64,000 bases of DNA. Source: Amycolatopsis keratiniphila subsp. keratiniphila. Its GTDB lineage: Bacteria > Actinomycetota > Actinomycetes > Mycobacteriales > Pseudonocardiaceae. Below the pieces are notes generated by a model that was not told the origin of the DNA, did not search any database, and saw only the letters and a list, made by a program, of their open reading frames with translations. How positions within the stretch are numbered: position 1 is the stretch's first letter; each line of letters begins with the position of its first letter. Positions 43,237 to 57,979 of this stretch are shown one piece after another. The DNA lies in assembly GCF_001620365.2 (NCBI RefSeq), contig NZ_LQMT02000007.1:76216-140215 (forward strand), read 5' to 3'. Both the position numbers and the translations under genes were made by a program.

Positions 43237-44193
43237 TCAGAGGCTCGCCTCGGACCGCCGGAACAGTACTTCACCGATCGGACGGCGTGCCGTCATCGGA
43301 GCCGGGCGGCCGTATCCGAAGCGCAGCACGGCGTGCGGGCGGCCGAGGTCGGCGAACACCCGGTCCATCGCCGCCCGGGTCTCCGGGGTTTCGAACGGCC
43401 TGCCGACGAACGACGTCGCGAGACCGGCGGCCGTCGCGGTCAGCAGTACCCGCTGCAGCACCATTCCCGCCCGCAGGTCCGCGGCGGGCCCGCCGTCGGT
43501 GGTGAGGACCGCGCCGAGCACCGGCTCACTGCCCTCGGGTTCGGCGGCGATGAAGGACTCCTGTGCGGGAATGCCGTGCGGTGACGGCGGTCTGGCCGGC
43601 GCCTGGACACCGTCCGGCGCGTGAGCCGTCCGCCGCGTCCACAGCGCGACCTCCGCCTGGAACGCGCCGTTGCGCGCCTGCGCGGCCTCGGCCCGGTGCA
43701 GCACGCGCGCGACCGCGTTCGCCCGGTCGCCGCGGCCGAACAGTTCCAGCAGCCCGCCTTCCACCAGCGCCGCCGCGCGCAACGTCGTCCGCGCCCAGAC
43801 GGGTACCGGCCGGTCCGAGAACGGACGGCGGTTCGTGTGACGGCGGAAGACGACTTCGGCCAGTCTCCGTTCCTCCGGCGACGAGAACCGGTCGCCACCG
43901 ATCACGAGTTCGGCGAGCAGGTCCGGCTCCGCCGGCTTCGGCACCACCCGCAGCGAGACGGTCTTGCCGTTGGACCGCAACGAAACGATCAGGTTGAACA
44001 GCGCCGCGCCGCACGAAAGCCGCGCCTCGCGGGCGTCCGGGTCGGCGATCCGCAGCACCCTGGCGCGATCGAGCCGCACTTCGACCCGCCTCCGGTCGAC
44101 GACGAACCGCCACGGCTGGGTGTTGAGCGGGGACGGCGCGCGGACGGCGGCCGCCACCGCCTGGTCGACGTGGGTCGGCAACGGGATCTTCAT
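43237..44193 (-). CDS. Acg-type FMN nitroreductase-family protein
   Basis: 318 residues, related to Mycobacterium tuberculosis Acg (Rv2032), a DosR-regulon member that binds and sequesters FMN rather than reducing nitro compounds. Features: LNTQPWRFVVDRRRVEVRLD, SCGAALFNLIVSLRSNGK, RRHTNRRPFSDRPVP and a C-terminal RFGYGRPAPMTARRPIGEVL. A second member of the family is encoded at 46523-47500. DevR-box-like motifs lie just upstream (44274-44320). Likely part of hypoxia or nitric-oxide adaptation. Confidence 0.85.
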   Translation of the reverse strand: MKIPLPTHVDQAVAAAVRAPSPLNTQPWRFVVDRRRVEVRLDRARVLRIADPDAREARLSCGAALFNLIVSLRSNGKTVSLRVVPKPAEPDLLAELVIGGDRFSSPEERRLAEVVFRRHTNRRPFSDRPVPVWARTTLRAAALVEGGLLELFGRGDRANAVARVLHRAEAAQARNGAFQAEVALWTRRTAHAPDGVQAPARPPSPHGIPAQESFIAAEPEGSEPVLGAVLTTDGGPAADLRAGMVLQRVLLTATAAGLATSFVGRPFETPETRAAMDRVFADLGRPHAVLRFGYGRPAPMTARRPIGEVLFRRSEASL

Positions 44194-44273
44194 CGTGGGC
44201 TCCCAAGGAAAGCGGTTGATCCACCATCGGCCGGGGTATCCGGCGACCGCAGCGGCCGCCGGTCACGAGTTCC

Positions 44274-44290
44274 GAGGACTTTCGCCCCCG
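44274..44290. promoter_or_regulatory. DevR-box-like motif 1
   Basis: GAGGACTTTCGCCCCCG, close to the mycobacterial DosR half-palindrome GGGACTTTNGGCCCT. It lies in the divergent promoter region of the Acg-type gene (start 44193) and the Rv1738-like gene (start 44371). Confidence 0.5.
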
Positions 44291-44303
44291 ATTCGCGGAG
44301 AGC

Positions 44304-44320
44304 GAGGACCAAGGACCCTG
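44304..44320. promoter_or_regulatory. DevR-box-like motif 2
   Basis: GAGGACCAAGGACCCTG, same AGGAC-N5-RCCCT pattern as the other candidates. Only 30 nt from motif 1 start to start, a spacing suited to cooperative binding. Confidence 0.5.
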
Positions 44321-44370
44321 TGCCACGGACGGCCGCGATGAGAGTCTCGATGACCGGAACGGAGCCCACG

Positions 44371-44646
44371 ATGACGGACAAATGGACCATCGACGTGTCC
44401 CTGCAGCACGAGCCGTACCGGGTACGCGCGGAAGCATTGCTCCGTCTCGAAGACGGTGGCGAGTTCGTCGGTGTCGGAATCGCGGAGGCCGGGCTGAGAA
44501 ACGGCTCGACCTCCCAGATCGGGGCCTATCTCGCGGTCACCCGGGCGCTTTCTGACCTCACCGCGGAACTGCTGGAGACCGTCGCCTCCGACGTCGCCCG
44601 CTCGATCGAGGTCGACGGGCTCCTCGCCACGCCGTCGAAGAACTGA
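44371..44646 (+). CDS. DUF1876/Rv1738-like dormancy-associated protein
   Basis: 91 residues. ATG at 44371 with GGAG upstream; an upstream ATG at 44350 would add seven residues. The protein (WTIDVSLQHEPYRVRAEALL, GLRNGSTSQIGAYLAVTRAL) fits the DUF1876 family whose best-known member, Rv1738 of Mycobacterium tuberculosis, is strongly induced in dormancy and resembles ribosome hibernation factors in fold. It may act on translation. Its stop lies 7 nt before the DevS-like gene end on the other strand. Confidence 0.85.
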   Translation: MTDKWTIDVSLQHEPYRVRAEALLRLEDGGEFVGVGIAEAGLRNGSTSQIGAYLAVTRALSDLTAELLETVASDVARSIEVDGLLATPSKN

Positions 44647-44653
44647 AAACCGG

Positions 44654-46477
<1,824 letters not shown>

Positions 46478-46522
46478 TCATCAGACAACCGTATTGCCCG
46501 TGGCGCAGCGGCGGGGGAAACC

Positions 46523-47500
46523 ATGACCATACAAGTCACCAGGGTCGGACGTTTGAACTCCGAACAGGTGAATTCCGTGCTCCGGTCGGCCATGCTGGCC
46601 CCGTCGACGCACAACACCCAGCCGTGGCTTTTCCGGTGCACCGGCACCGGGATCGAACTCCACGCCGATCCGCGTCGTATTTTACCCGTCACGGACCCGG
46701 ACGGACGCGAACTCGTGCTCTCGTGTGGTGCCGCCCTGTTCACGCTCCGGACGGCGATTCACGCACTGGGCTTCCACCCGGCGACGACCCTGATGCCCAG
46801 CCGCGCCGATCCCGATCTGCTGGCCGTCGTGCGCCCGCTCGCCGAACGCATGCCCGATCAGAAGGTCGTGCGGCTCGCGCGCGCGATCCCCCACCGCCGG
46901 ACCAACCGGCGGCCGTTCCTCTCCAGCGTCGTCCCGAAACCGACGCTCGCGGCGCTTCGCCACGCCACCGAGCTGGAGCACGCGTGGATGCCGAACCTCG
47001 ACGCCGAGCAGTGCCGTCTCCTGCGCGACCTCACCGCCCGCGCCCGCCGGGAGCAGCTCTCCGACCCCGCCTTCCTCGCCGAACTCGGCCGCTGGACCGG
47101 ACTGGGCGCGAACGTCCGCGACGGTGTGCCGTCCTATGCGCTGGAGGGCAGCCCTGCCGACGAAAGCTGGCTCCTCGACGAATTCGGCGAAACGGCGGGC
47201 GATCCGCGGCCCGCCCCGCTCGTGGTGGCGATCGGATCGCTGACCGACGACCGGCTCGACCGGCTACAGGCGGGCCAGGCCCTGCAACGGGTGCTGCTCA
47301 CCGCGACCGGTGCGGGTCTCGACGCGTCGTTCATCTCGCCGCCGATCATGGTCCGCGAGGCACGTGCCGAACTGCGGCGGATTCTCGGCTGCGGGGTGTG
47401 GCCGCAAGTGCTGCTTCGGCTCGGCTACGGCTCTCCGCTGCCGTGGACGCCGCGCCGCCCGCTGGACGACGTGCTGCTCGATACGCTCATTTCGGCTTGA
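46523..47500 (+). CDS. Second Acg-type FMN nitroreductase-family protein
   Basis: 325 residues; ATG at 46523 follows GCGGGGGAAACC. Features: MLAPSTHNTQPWLFRCTGTG, LVLSCGAALFTLRTAIHALG, IPHRRTNRRPFLSSVVPKP and LRLGYGSPLPWTPRRPLDDV. The paralog at 43237-44193 shares the same blocks but is clearly diverged. DosR regulons typically hold several such proteins. The stop is followed by a long repeat-rich gap. Divergent from the DevS-like gene. Confidence 0.85.
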   Translation: MTIQVTRVGRLNSEQVNSVLRSAMLAPSTHNTQPWLFRCTGTGIELHADPRRILPVTDPDGRELVLSCGAALFTLRTAIHALGFHPATTLMPSRADPDLLAVVRPLAERMPDQKVVRLARAIPHRRTNRRPFLSSVVPKPTLAALRHATELEHAWMPNLDAEQCRLLRDLTARARREQLSDPAFLAELGRWTGLGANVRDGVPSYALEGSPADESWLLDEFGETAGDPRPAPLVVAIGSLTDDRLDRLQAGQALQRVLLTATGAGLDASFISPPIMVREARAELRRILGCGVWPQVLLRLGYGSPLPWTPRRPLDDVLLDTLISA

Positions 47501-47640
47501 GCGTGCCAAATCCCTCATCTACGAGACCCGGCTGCCGACGTCCGGCCGGCGCGTGCGGCAGCCGATGGTGTTGTTGCGCTGGACTTTGGCCGTGGCTGAT
47601 CGCGGGTCGGGTCCGTGAAGGCCTGCTTGCCTACCCTGAA

Positions 47641-47665
47641 GGTAGTGAAGGAGGCCTTCACTACC
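47641..47665. repeat. Palindromic repeat family D, unit 1
   Basis: GGTAGTGAAGG and CCTTCACTACC flank an AGG centre (25 nt). Related to the unit at 47786-47840 through TGAAGG/CCTTCA. Confidence 0.8.
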
Positions 47666-47785
47666 ATCAGCGATCGCCACCCGCAGCCCACCTGCACCAG
47701 CAACCACAGCAACCACCACGACGGCGCGTGAAGGCCCCCTTCCCTCGGCTCAGCCGAGGAAACTCGACCTTCACACCTTCCCCAA

Positions 47786-47840
47786 GTACATGAAGGCCCC
47801 CTTCACTGCGCCAGTCGCAATGAAGGGGGCCTTCACGTAC
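47786..47840. repeat. Palindromic repeat family D, unit 2
   Basis: TGAAGGCCCCCTTCA (47791-47805) and TGAAGGGGGCCTTCA (47821-47835), extended by GTAC on each side, form a hairpin with a 15-nt loop. A degraded unit (GTGAAGGCCCCCTTCCCTC) lies near 47729. With unit 1 and family A copy 3, the repeats fill most of the 47501-47930 gap; no gene is seen there. Confidence 0.85.
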
Positions 47841-47862
47841 TTCAGGGACCCAAACCGCGGTG

Positions 47863-47908
47863 GTCGTGAGTGGCGATTCGGGTTAGAACCCGAATCGCCA
47901 CTCACGAC
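47863..47908. repeat. Palindromic repeat family A, copy 3
   Basis: Identical over 46 nt to copy 1 at 1532-1577 (two 22-nt arms, 2-nt centre). It follows the stop of the DevR-like gene (47931), again in terminator position. Confidence 0.9.
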
Positions 47909-47930
47909 CCGCTGGACCAGCGATCACCCG

Positions 47931-48563
47931 TCACTGCCGCCGCAGTTCCGTCGCCAGCACCGCCGCCTGGGTACGCCGCTGCATCCCGAGTTTCGTCAGC
48001 AACCGCGACACGTAGTTCTTCACCGTCTTCTCGGCGAGGAACATCCGTTCGGCGATCTGCCGGTTGGTCAGCCCCTCACCGATCAGCTCCAGCAGCGTGC
48101 GTTCCTGATCGGAAAGGCCGGCCAGCGGGCCCTTCTTGGCGGCGTCGTCGCGGAACTTGGCCATCAGCGTCGCGGCGGCCCTCGCGTCCAGCAGCGACCG
48201 GCCGAGGCCGACCTCCTTGACCGCCGCCACCAGGTCCATGCCGCGGATGTCCTTGATGACGTAACCGCTCGCGCCCGCCATGATCGCGTCCAGCATCGCC
48301 TGTTCGTCGGTGTAGGAGGTGAGCATCAGGCATTTCAGTTCGGGCATCCGGGATCTCAGTTCCCGCGCGAGTTCGACGCCGTTGCCGTCCGGCAGCCGCA
48401 CGTCGAGCACGGCGACATCCGGCCGCAGCGCCGGGATCCTCGCCAGCGCTTGGGAAAAGGTCGCCGCCTGTCCGACGACGCACAGGGCGGCATCGTCCTC
48501 GAGCATGTCCGCGACCCCTCGGCGGACCACCTCGTGGTCGTCGACCAGAAACACCCGGAGCAT
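47931..48563 (-). CDS. devR: DevR/DosR-like response regulator
   Basis: 210 residues. The ATG at 48563 has GGAGG upstream, so longer frames are rejected. Receiver domain: [17 protein letters not shown], phospho-acceptor Asp54 in [33 protein letters not shown] and Lys in YVIKDI. LuxR-type C-terminus: [40 protein letters not shown]. The high similarity in layout to mycobacterial DevR, with a DevS-like kinase, Acg and Rv1738-like proteins close by, identifies the system. Confidence 0.92.
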   Translation of the reverse strand: MLRVFLVDDHEVVRRGVADMLEDDAALCVVGQAATFSQALARIPALRPDVAVLDVRLPDGNGVELARELRSRMPELKCLMLTSYTDEQAMLDAIMAGASGYVIKDIRGMDLVAAVKEVGLGRSLLDARAAATLMAKFRDDAAKKGPLAGLSDQERTLLELIGEGLTNRQIAERMFLAEKTVKNYVSRLLTKLGMQRRTQAAVLATELRRQ

Positions 48564-48623
48564 TCCGACCTCCACGGTTCCCTCTCCTCGGCTGAGCGTA
48601 CGGTGCACGGCCGGTCACTGCGA

Positions 48624-48640
48624 CAGGCCAAAGGGCCCTG
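48624..48640. promoter_or_regulatory. DevR-box-like motif 4
   Basis: CAGGCCAAAGGGCCCTG, between the devR-like start (48563) and the ANTAR gene (48752). Same N5 spacing and GCCCT right half as the other candidates; suggests autoregulation. Confidence 0.5.
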
Positions 48641-48751
48641 TTCGGCGCCCGTTCGGGTGGCTGCCGCCGACCGGACCAGGTTCATTTGCATCATTCGAGT
48701 CAGGACGTTCTGTTCTTCCCGAAGCAGTCCGGCCGCTGCGACGATCGCTTC

Positions 48752-49048
48752 ATGCCCGAGACCACGCTTTCGCCTTCCCCGTCGTCCGACCCGGCCGACG
48801 ACCTCGTGGCGATGCGCGACCGCATCCGCTTCTACCGGAACCGCGCCGAGCAACTCCAGTACGCGCTGGATCACCGGCTCCCCATCGAGCAGGCGAAGGG
48901 GATTCTCGCCGAGCGGTACCAGATCGACATCGACGCCGCGTTCGAGCTGCTGCGCTCGTTCTGCCGCAACAACAACATGAAGATCCACGACGTCGCGAGG
49001 ACGCTCATCGAGCAGCCGAGCGAAGGCGACAGCCGGATCTCCTGCTGA
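48752..49048 (+). CDS. Small ANTAR-domain protein
   Basis: 98 residues. An N-terminal coil (DDLVAMRDRIRFYRNRAEQL) leads into an ANTAR RNA-binding domain: LPIEQAKGILAERYQIDIDA, FELLRSFCRNNNMKIHDVAR. ANTAR proteins bind tandem hexanucleotide hairpins in RNA and prevent termination. There is no receiver or GAF domain in this protein. It may work with the receiver-only protein encoded 8 nt downstream. The start lacks a strong ribosome site. Confidence 0.82.
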   Translation: MPETTLSPSPSSDPADDLVAMRDRIRFYRNRAEQLQYALDHRLPIEQAKGILAERYQIDIDAAFELLRSFCRNNNMKIHDVARTLIEQPSEGDSRISC

Positions 49049-49056
49049 GTCACACC

Positions 49057-49524
49057 ATGTTCGGAGGGGGGCCCGCGACCACCACCGGCGCCGCAGACCG
49101 CGCGGGCACGGACTGGGTGATGAACCGTACGCCGCCCCCCAGACTTCGGGTGCTCGTCGCGGACGACAACCCGGTCATCGGCGATGCCCTGCGCGCCCTC
49201 CTGGACTCCGAGCCCGACATCGAAGTGGTCGCCGTCGCGCTGGACGCCGGCGAAGCGGTCGCGCTCGCCGAGCTGCTCTCCCCCGAGGTCGCCGTGCTGG
49301 ACGTCCGGATCCCCGGCGGTGGCGGCGCGTGGATGGCACGGGAGATCCGGCGGCGGGTGCCCCACACGCGGTTGATGGCGTTCTCCGCGCACAGCGACAC
49401 CCGGTCCATCGCCCAGATGGCGTCCGCGGGCGTCACCGAGTACCTCGTGAAGGGCAGCCCCAACACCGAGATCGTCGCGGCCATCCGCCGTATCTGCGCG
49501 AACAGGGCCAACGGGACCGAGTAG
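49057..49524 (+). CDS. Receiver-only response regulator
   Basis: 155 residues; ATG at 49057, or at 49120 for a shorter 134-residue form, neither with a good ribosome site. The receiver is complete: LRVLVADDNPVIGDALRALL, phospho-acceptor Asp82 in VAVLDVRIPGGGG, FSAHSDTRSIAQMASAGVTE and Lys in YLVKGSPN. No output domain follows. Close to ANTAR and hybrid kinase genes, it may pass phosphate between the kinases or hand a signal to the ANTAR protein. Confidence 0.8.
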   Translation: MFGGGPATTTGAADRAGTDWVMNRTPPPRLRVLVADDNPVIGDALRALLDSEPDIEVVAVALDAGEAVALAELLSPEVAVLDVRIPGGGGAWMAREIRRRVPHTRLMAFSAHSDTRSIAQMASAGVTEYLVKGSPNTEIVAAIRRICANRANGTE

Positions 49525-49532
49525 CCGGGCCA

Positions 49533-54047
<4,515 letters not shown>

Positions 54048-54064
54048 CGAAGCGCCTCCTTCGT

Positions 54065-55144
54065 TCATCTTCGCGCGGGTCGCGGAGGGCCGAGCGGAAT
54101 CCAGAAGGCCACCGACGTACCTTCGCCCGGCCTGCCGGAAACCCGGAACCAGCCCTGCGCCGCTTCCGCACGTTCACGCATCGACGCCATGCCGATGTGC
54201 TCACCCGACAAGGTTTCGTGCGTGTTCTCGCTGTCCGGTTTCAGCCCGTCTCCGTCGTCGGCGACGGTCGCCAGCAGGCCGCCGTCCTGTCCCGTCAGCG
54301 AGACCACGACGGACCGGGCGTTCGCGTGTTTACGCACGTTCACCAACGCTTCCTGGAGAATCCGGAACGCGGTGACGACGAGATCGGGCGGCGGTTCGAC
54401 GGGGAGATCGTGCCGCAGCGTGCAATCGAGCCCCCAGCCGGCGACGACCTCGTCGAGGTAGTCGCGGACGGAGGCGACCAGATCCTCGTCGTTCAGCGCG
54501 GGCGGGCGTAATTGGGCGACGAGGATCCGCAATCGTCGGATCGCCCCTTGAATCGCTTCGTCGAGTTGCATCAAAACCGGATCACGCCGTTGTGCGGCGA
54601 GCATCTGCAACCGCATGCTCACCGCGATCATCGACTGAATGGAATCGTCGTGAACATCCCACGCGATACGACGGCGTTCGGTTTCCTGTGCCCGGACCAA
54701 ATGCGCGAAGGCCTGTCGCCGCTCGGTCCTTTCTTCCTGCGTTTTCCGGCGTTCGGTGAGATCACGGGTCACCTTGCCGAAACCGACGAGGCGGCCCTGA
54801 TCGTCCCGCAACGCGGTGATCACCGTGTTGGCCCAGAACCGTGCCCCACCACGGCGGACACGCCAGCCCTCGTCCTCGTGACTCCCCATCTCCGCGGCGA
54901 CCAGCAGTTCCGCCGCGGGTTTGCCGTCGGCGACGTCGGCCTCGGTGTAGAAAACGGAGAAATGGCGGCCGAGGATCTCATCCTCGGCGTACCCCTTGAT
55001 CCGTTCCGCACCCGGGTTCCAGCTGATCACCCGTCCGTCGACGTCCAAGAGATAAATGGCGTAGTCGACCACGCTGTGCATGAACAACTCGAAGAGCACA
55101 GCGCTGCGGTGATCGGGCGTCTGTTCCGATGGCAGCATGGCCAT
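54065..55144 (-). CDS. Soluble PAS-domain histidine kinase
   Basis: 359 residues. PAS domain about 20-135 (YLLDVDGRVISWNPGAERIK, GARFWANTVITALRDDQGRL), coiled linker, then a HisKA_3-type dimerisation helix with His165 in RRRIAWDVHDDSIQSMIAVS. ATPase motifs follow: FRILQEALVNVRKHANARSV and TVADDGDGLKPDSE. Similar to NarL-type partner kinases that sense redox state or small molecules through PAS, but no cofactor ligand is identifiable. The ATG at 55144 lacks a strong ribosome site. It lies between the LuxR response regulator and the hybrid kinase; the three form one operon. Confidence 0.87.
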   Translation of the reverse strand: MAMLPSEQTPDHRSAVLFELFMHSVVDYAIYLLDVDGRVISWNPGAERIKGYAEDEILGRHFSVFYTEADVADGKPAAELLVAAEMGSHEDEGWRVRRGGARFWANTVITALRDDQGRLVGFGKVTRDLTERRKTQEERTERRQAFAHLVRAQETERRRIAWDVHDDSIQSMIAVSMRLQMLAAQRRDPVLMQLDEAIQGAIRRLRILVAQLRPPALNDEDLVASVRDYLDEVVAGWGLDCTLRHDLPVEPPPDLVVTAFRILQEALVNVRKHANARSVVVSLTGQDGGLLATVADDGDGLKPDSENTHETLSGEHIGMASMRERAEAAQGWFRVSGRPGEGTSVAFWIPLGPPRPARR

Positions 55145-55176
55145 AGTGCAGCTTGGCACTCGGATACGACTCCCCG

Positions 55177-55857
55177 CTACGGCCGTTCGAGGAGGCCATT
55201 CTTCCGTGCGTGCACCACGGCTTCGAGTTTCGAATGGGTCCCGGTCTTGACCAGGATCCGCTGCACGTGATTCCGCACGGTATTCCGCGCCAGCCGCAGT
55301 TCTTCGGCGATCCGGTCGGTTCCGGCGCCTTCGGCGATCAACCCGAGCACCTGCCGCTCCCGCAGGGTCAGCACCGGGCCGACCCTGCCCGGACCGCCAC
55401 CCAGCATGGCCAGCGCGCCGCTGAGCAACTCCGGATCGATGACCATGTCGCCCGCCGCGATGGTCCTGATCGCGGTGATCAACTCGTCGAGGAGGCCGGA
55501 TTTCAGCAGCAGCCCGGCCCCGCCGACCTCGAGGATCCTGGCGACGATGGCACTGTTCGCGTCGCCGGTCAGCACCAGCACCCTGCTCGACGGGGAGACC
55601 GCGCGGAACCCGGCGATCGCCTCGATCCCATCGCCGTCCGGCAACCGGCGATCGAGCAGCACGATGTCGGGCAGATGTTCTCCGGCCGCGATCATGCCGT
55701 GCGCCAACGACTCCACGGACGCCACCAGGTCGATCTCCGGGAACTCCTCGAAGGCCGCTCCCAGGGCTTCGGCCACCATCTTGTGGTCCTCGACGAGCAG
55801 CACCCGGATCGGGGCCGCGGCCGGGGGCATGGGCTGCGGGGAGTTCGGGTTCGGCAT
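55177..55857 (-). CDS. NarL/LuxR-type response regulator
   Basis: 226 residues; ATG at 55857 with GGAGAAGG upstream. Receiver: RVLLVEDHKMVAEALGAAFE, phospho-acceptor Asp69 in DIVLLDRRLPDGDG and LLLKSG containing the conserved Lys. C-terminal LuxR helix-turn-helix: LTLRERQVLGLIAEGAGTDR, RNTVRNHVQRILVKTGTHSK. First gene of a three-gene operon with the PAS kinase (33 nt downstream) and the hybrid kinase. DevR-box-like motif 5 lies in its promoter region. Targets unknown. Confidence 0.88.
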   Translation of the reverse strand: MPNPNSPQPMPPAAAPIRVLLVEDHKMVAEALGAAFEEFPEIDLVASVESLAHGMIAAGEHLPDIVLLDRRLPDGDGIEAIAGFRAVSPSSRVLVLTGDANSAIVARILEVGGAGLLLKSGLLDELITAIRTIAAGDMVIDPELLSGALAMLGGGPGRVGPVLTLRERQVLGLIAEGAGTDRIAEELRLARNTVRNHVQRILVKTGTHSKLEAVVHARKNGLLERP

Positions 55858-56048
55858 GCACCTTCTCCGTCGATCGTGGTCTCGCCGGACCATTGTCCGG
55901 AAGACTCCCCGAAATCAATCCCGCCCACGGCCGTATTCACCCGCGTGCGGATTCACGATCACCGCGCCGGCGCATTGTCCCACCACCGCCGATCCGGATG
56001 TCGTTTCGACGCCAACCCGTGACCCGTCGTACCCGCCTGACGACCGAG

Positions 56049-56065
56049 TGGGGTCTTTGTGCCCT
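56049..56065. promoter_or_regulatory. DevR-box-like motif 5
   Basis: GGGGTCTTTGTGCCCTC, in the 311-nt space between the LuxR response regulator (start 55857) and a small ORF (start 56169). The remainder of that space shows no gene. Confidence 0.45.
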
Positions 56066-56168
56066 CGATGGCACAACCTTCGGCGCTGACCGGAACGGCC
56101 CTCGGTACCTCATCGTCGTAGGTGACGAAATCCGACGGCCGTGACCACGGGAAGAGGGTGACCGGGAC

Positions 56169-56438
56169 GTGACCACGAGAATCTGCGAGACCCGTCGCCG
56201 CCCCGGCACGCGCGCCCCCGCCGGCCGTGCCCCGCTCGCCGCCGAACTCGAACGGCTGCCGAGGGTCGTGGCGAAACCGGAGACGCACGCCTCCCTGCTC
56301 GACGACGTCCTGACCGCCATCCGGCACCTCGACGGCGCGGCCCTCGCCACGCGGTCCCGGCGCCGGTTCCCGCGGTGGAACCCGAGGGACCGGCGCGTCC
56401 AGCGCCTGCGCGGCTGGCTCAGCGGTGTCCCCGGCTGA
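56169..56438 (+). CDS. Small Arg-rich hypothetical protein
   Basis: 89 residues from a GTG at 56169 preceded by GAGGGTGACCGGGAC. Contains PLAAELERLPRVVAKPETHA, ASLLDDVLTAIRHLDGAALA and a strongly basic C-terminus (RRRFPRWNPRDRRVQRLRGW). No family recognised. It lies between a two-component operon and the convergent PspAB gene; the basic tail suggests nucleic-acid binding, but that is a guess. Chance ORFs are common at this GC content, so the gene itself is uncertain. Confidence 0.4.
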   Translation: MTTRICETRRRPGTRAPAGRAPLAAELERLPRVVAKPETHASLLDDVLTAIRHLDGAALATRSRRRFPRWNPRDRRVQRLRGWLSGVPG

Positions 56439-56462
56439 CCCGTCACACGCGAGTTCCGCCTG

Positions 56463-57020
56463 TCATACCGGGCGCCACCGGCCGATGTCGGACTCCATCG
56501 GCACGATCCGGGTCAGCGTCGAGCGGATCTTCAGCTCCATCGCCCTGTCCCGGCCGCGTGTTCCGCGAGGCGCGTACGGGTAGAACGTGCCGCGCTCCCG
56601 GCGGTAGACCATCGTCAGCCTCGGGTGACGCATGTCCCGCAACTCGGCGAAATCGACCGTCGTGTGCAGCAGCCACGACGCGAACCCCGCCTGGGCGAGT
56701 CTCTCGTTGACGTCGACGAGATCGTCGAGCAGCCAGCCGAGGTCCCCGTTCTCCCGCCAGCAGCGGACGATCGTCCTGCCGTGCGCGTCGTGGGTGACCA
56801 CGTTGCGGCGGGCGGAATCCCCGGCGAGACCGGCGATGATCTCCGCCTCCGTCCCCGCACCTGGACGTCCCTCCGCGACGAAACAGACCGTCCCCGAACC
56901 GGTCGGCGCGAGCGCGTGCCCGGAGCGCAGCGCCAGCACCCCCGACCTCAATTCCAGCAACGGGAGCAGGCTCGGCCGTACCGACCGGGTCTTCCCGCGC
57001 AGGCTTCCCAACAACACCAT
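56463..57020 (-). CDS. pspAB: PspA-associated protein PspAB-like
   Basis: 185 residues. It matches the actinobacterial PspAB family: LLELRSGVLALRSGHALAPT, TGSGTVCFVAEGRPGAGTE, GFASWLLHTTVDFAELRD and especially the C-terminal YRRERGTFYPYAPRGTRGRD followed by MELKIRSTLTRIVPMESDIG. PspA-associated proteins take part in envelope stress response. PspA itself is not in the window. DevR-box-like motif 6 lies about 100 nt upstream, which suggests coupling to the dormancy regulon. Confidence 0.75.
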   Translation of the reverse strand: MVLLGSLRGKTRSVRPSLLPLLELRSGVLALRSGHALAPTGSGTVCFVAEGRPGAGTEAEIIAGLAGDSARRNVVTHDAHGRTIVRCWRENGDLGWLLDDLVDVNERLAQAGFASWLLHTTVDFAELRDMRHPRLTMVYRRERGTFYPYAPRGTRGRDRAMELKIRSTLTRIVPMESDIGRWRPV

Positions 57021-57107
57021 GACTCCACCGCACCTTTCTTCTGGGTGAAGCCTTTCCGATTACGTCTTCGCGCCCAAGGGCCGCACGGTCGCGCATCGCC
57101 GGGACAA

Positions 57108-57125
57108 GTCACCGGTTCCGGTGAC
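57108..57125. terminator. Short palindrome, likely end of the GAF-ANTAR transcript
   Basis: GTCACCGG and CCGGTGAC flank TT. It lies 18 nt beyond the stop of the GAF-ANTAR gene (57143) and overlaps DevR-box-like motif 6 at 57121. No U-tract on the minus strand. Confidence 0.45.
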
Positions 57126-57136
57126 CAACGGCCCTA
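57121..57136. promoter_or_regulatory. DevR-box-like motif 6
   Basis: GTGACCAACGGCCCTA, 101 nt upstream of the PspAB-like start; right half GGCCCTA as in the mycobacterial DosR motif. Confidence 0.45.
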
Positions 57137-57142
57137 CCAGCG

Positions 57143-57862
57143 TCACCGCTTTCGCGGCCGAAGTAGTTTCCGGGTGCCGAGTGTTCCTTCGACGACGCCG
57201 CGCGCGACGTCCGACAGCTTCCTGTTCGAACTGCGGGCGTAGGAGCGCAGGCGGTGGAAAGCAGTGCCCAGGTCGATACCGGCACGCTCGGCGAGCATGC
57301 CTTTCGCCTGCTCGATGACGACCCGGCTGTCGAGGGCCTTCTGCAGCTGCGCCGAGAGCGTCCGATAATGCCGCAATTCCCTTTGCTGCAGGAGACACAG
57401 CGTCGCGACGTCGGCGAGCGCACGGCCCAGCCGCCGGTCCTCCACGCTCAGCACGACGGTTTCGGCACTGAGGAAAGCGATCGACCCGACGGTTTCATCC
57501 ATCGTGCGCAACGGAAGCGCGGAAACCGCCGCATAGCCCTTCCCCGCCATCCTGGCGACGTAACCCGGCCAGCGTGAGACCTCGGCGGAAAGGTCGTGGA
57601 CCGCGATGTCCTTCCCGGTTTCGAACGATTCGAGCGCGGGCCCTTCTTCCGCCACCGCGGGATGGCGTTCGAGTTCCACGCCCGGCAGGAAGACCTCGGT
57701 GGAATCGATCGGCAGCAGCCGTGCGCATTCGCTCGACAAGGTGTCCACGACCCGATCCGGGCCCGAGTCTTCCGTGACACTCGCCGTCAAACTCGCGAAG
57801 GCGGCACAGACCGCGGGTTCCCTGTTCGCTCCTGCGGCGATCCCCGCGTTCCAGCTGCCCAT
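57143..57862 (-). CDS. GAF-ANTAR RNA-binding regulator
   Basis: 239 residues from the ATG at 57862; a GTG at 57883 is an alternative. GAF sensor about 35-165 (DSTEVFLPGVELERHPAVAE, GSIAFLSAETVVLSVEDRRL) and ANTAR domain (DSRVVIEQAKGMLAERAGID then FHRLRSYARSSNRKLSDVAR). Such proteins are common in actinobacteria as signal-dependent antiterminators. The ligand is unknown. The second ANTAR protein in this 10-kb stress island, after the one at 48752. Confidence 0.85.
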   Translation of the reverse strand: MGSWNAGIAAGANREPAVCAAFASLTASVTEDSGPDRVVDTLSSECARLLPIDSTEVFLPGVELERHPAVAEEGPALESFETGKDIAVHDLSAEVSRWPGYVARMAGKGYAAVSALPLRTMDETVGSIAFLSAETVVLSVEDRRLGRALADVATLCLLQQRELRHYRTLSAQLQKALDSRVVIEQAKGMLAERAGIDLGTAFHRLRSYARSSNRKLSDVARGVVEGTLGTRKLLRPRKR

Positions 57863-57979
57863 TCGAGCGATTCTGGTCCGCACCGCGACAACCGGCAACG
57901 ACCAGATGGAGGATCCTGTGACCGAGCGCCACGCACAGCGACGACCGTTGATCTCGGCGGGGTAACGACCGCCGGGTTC

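Noticed and set aside
55959..56327. Minus-strand ORF upstream of the response regulator
   Set aside because: Shadow of the 56169-56438 frame and promoter region, no recognisable domain.
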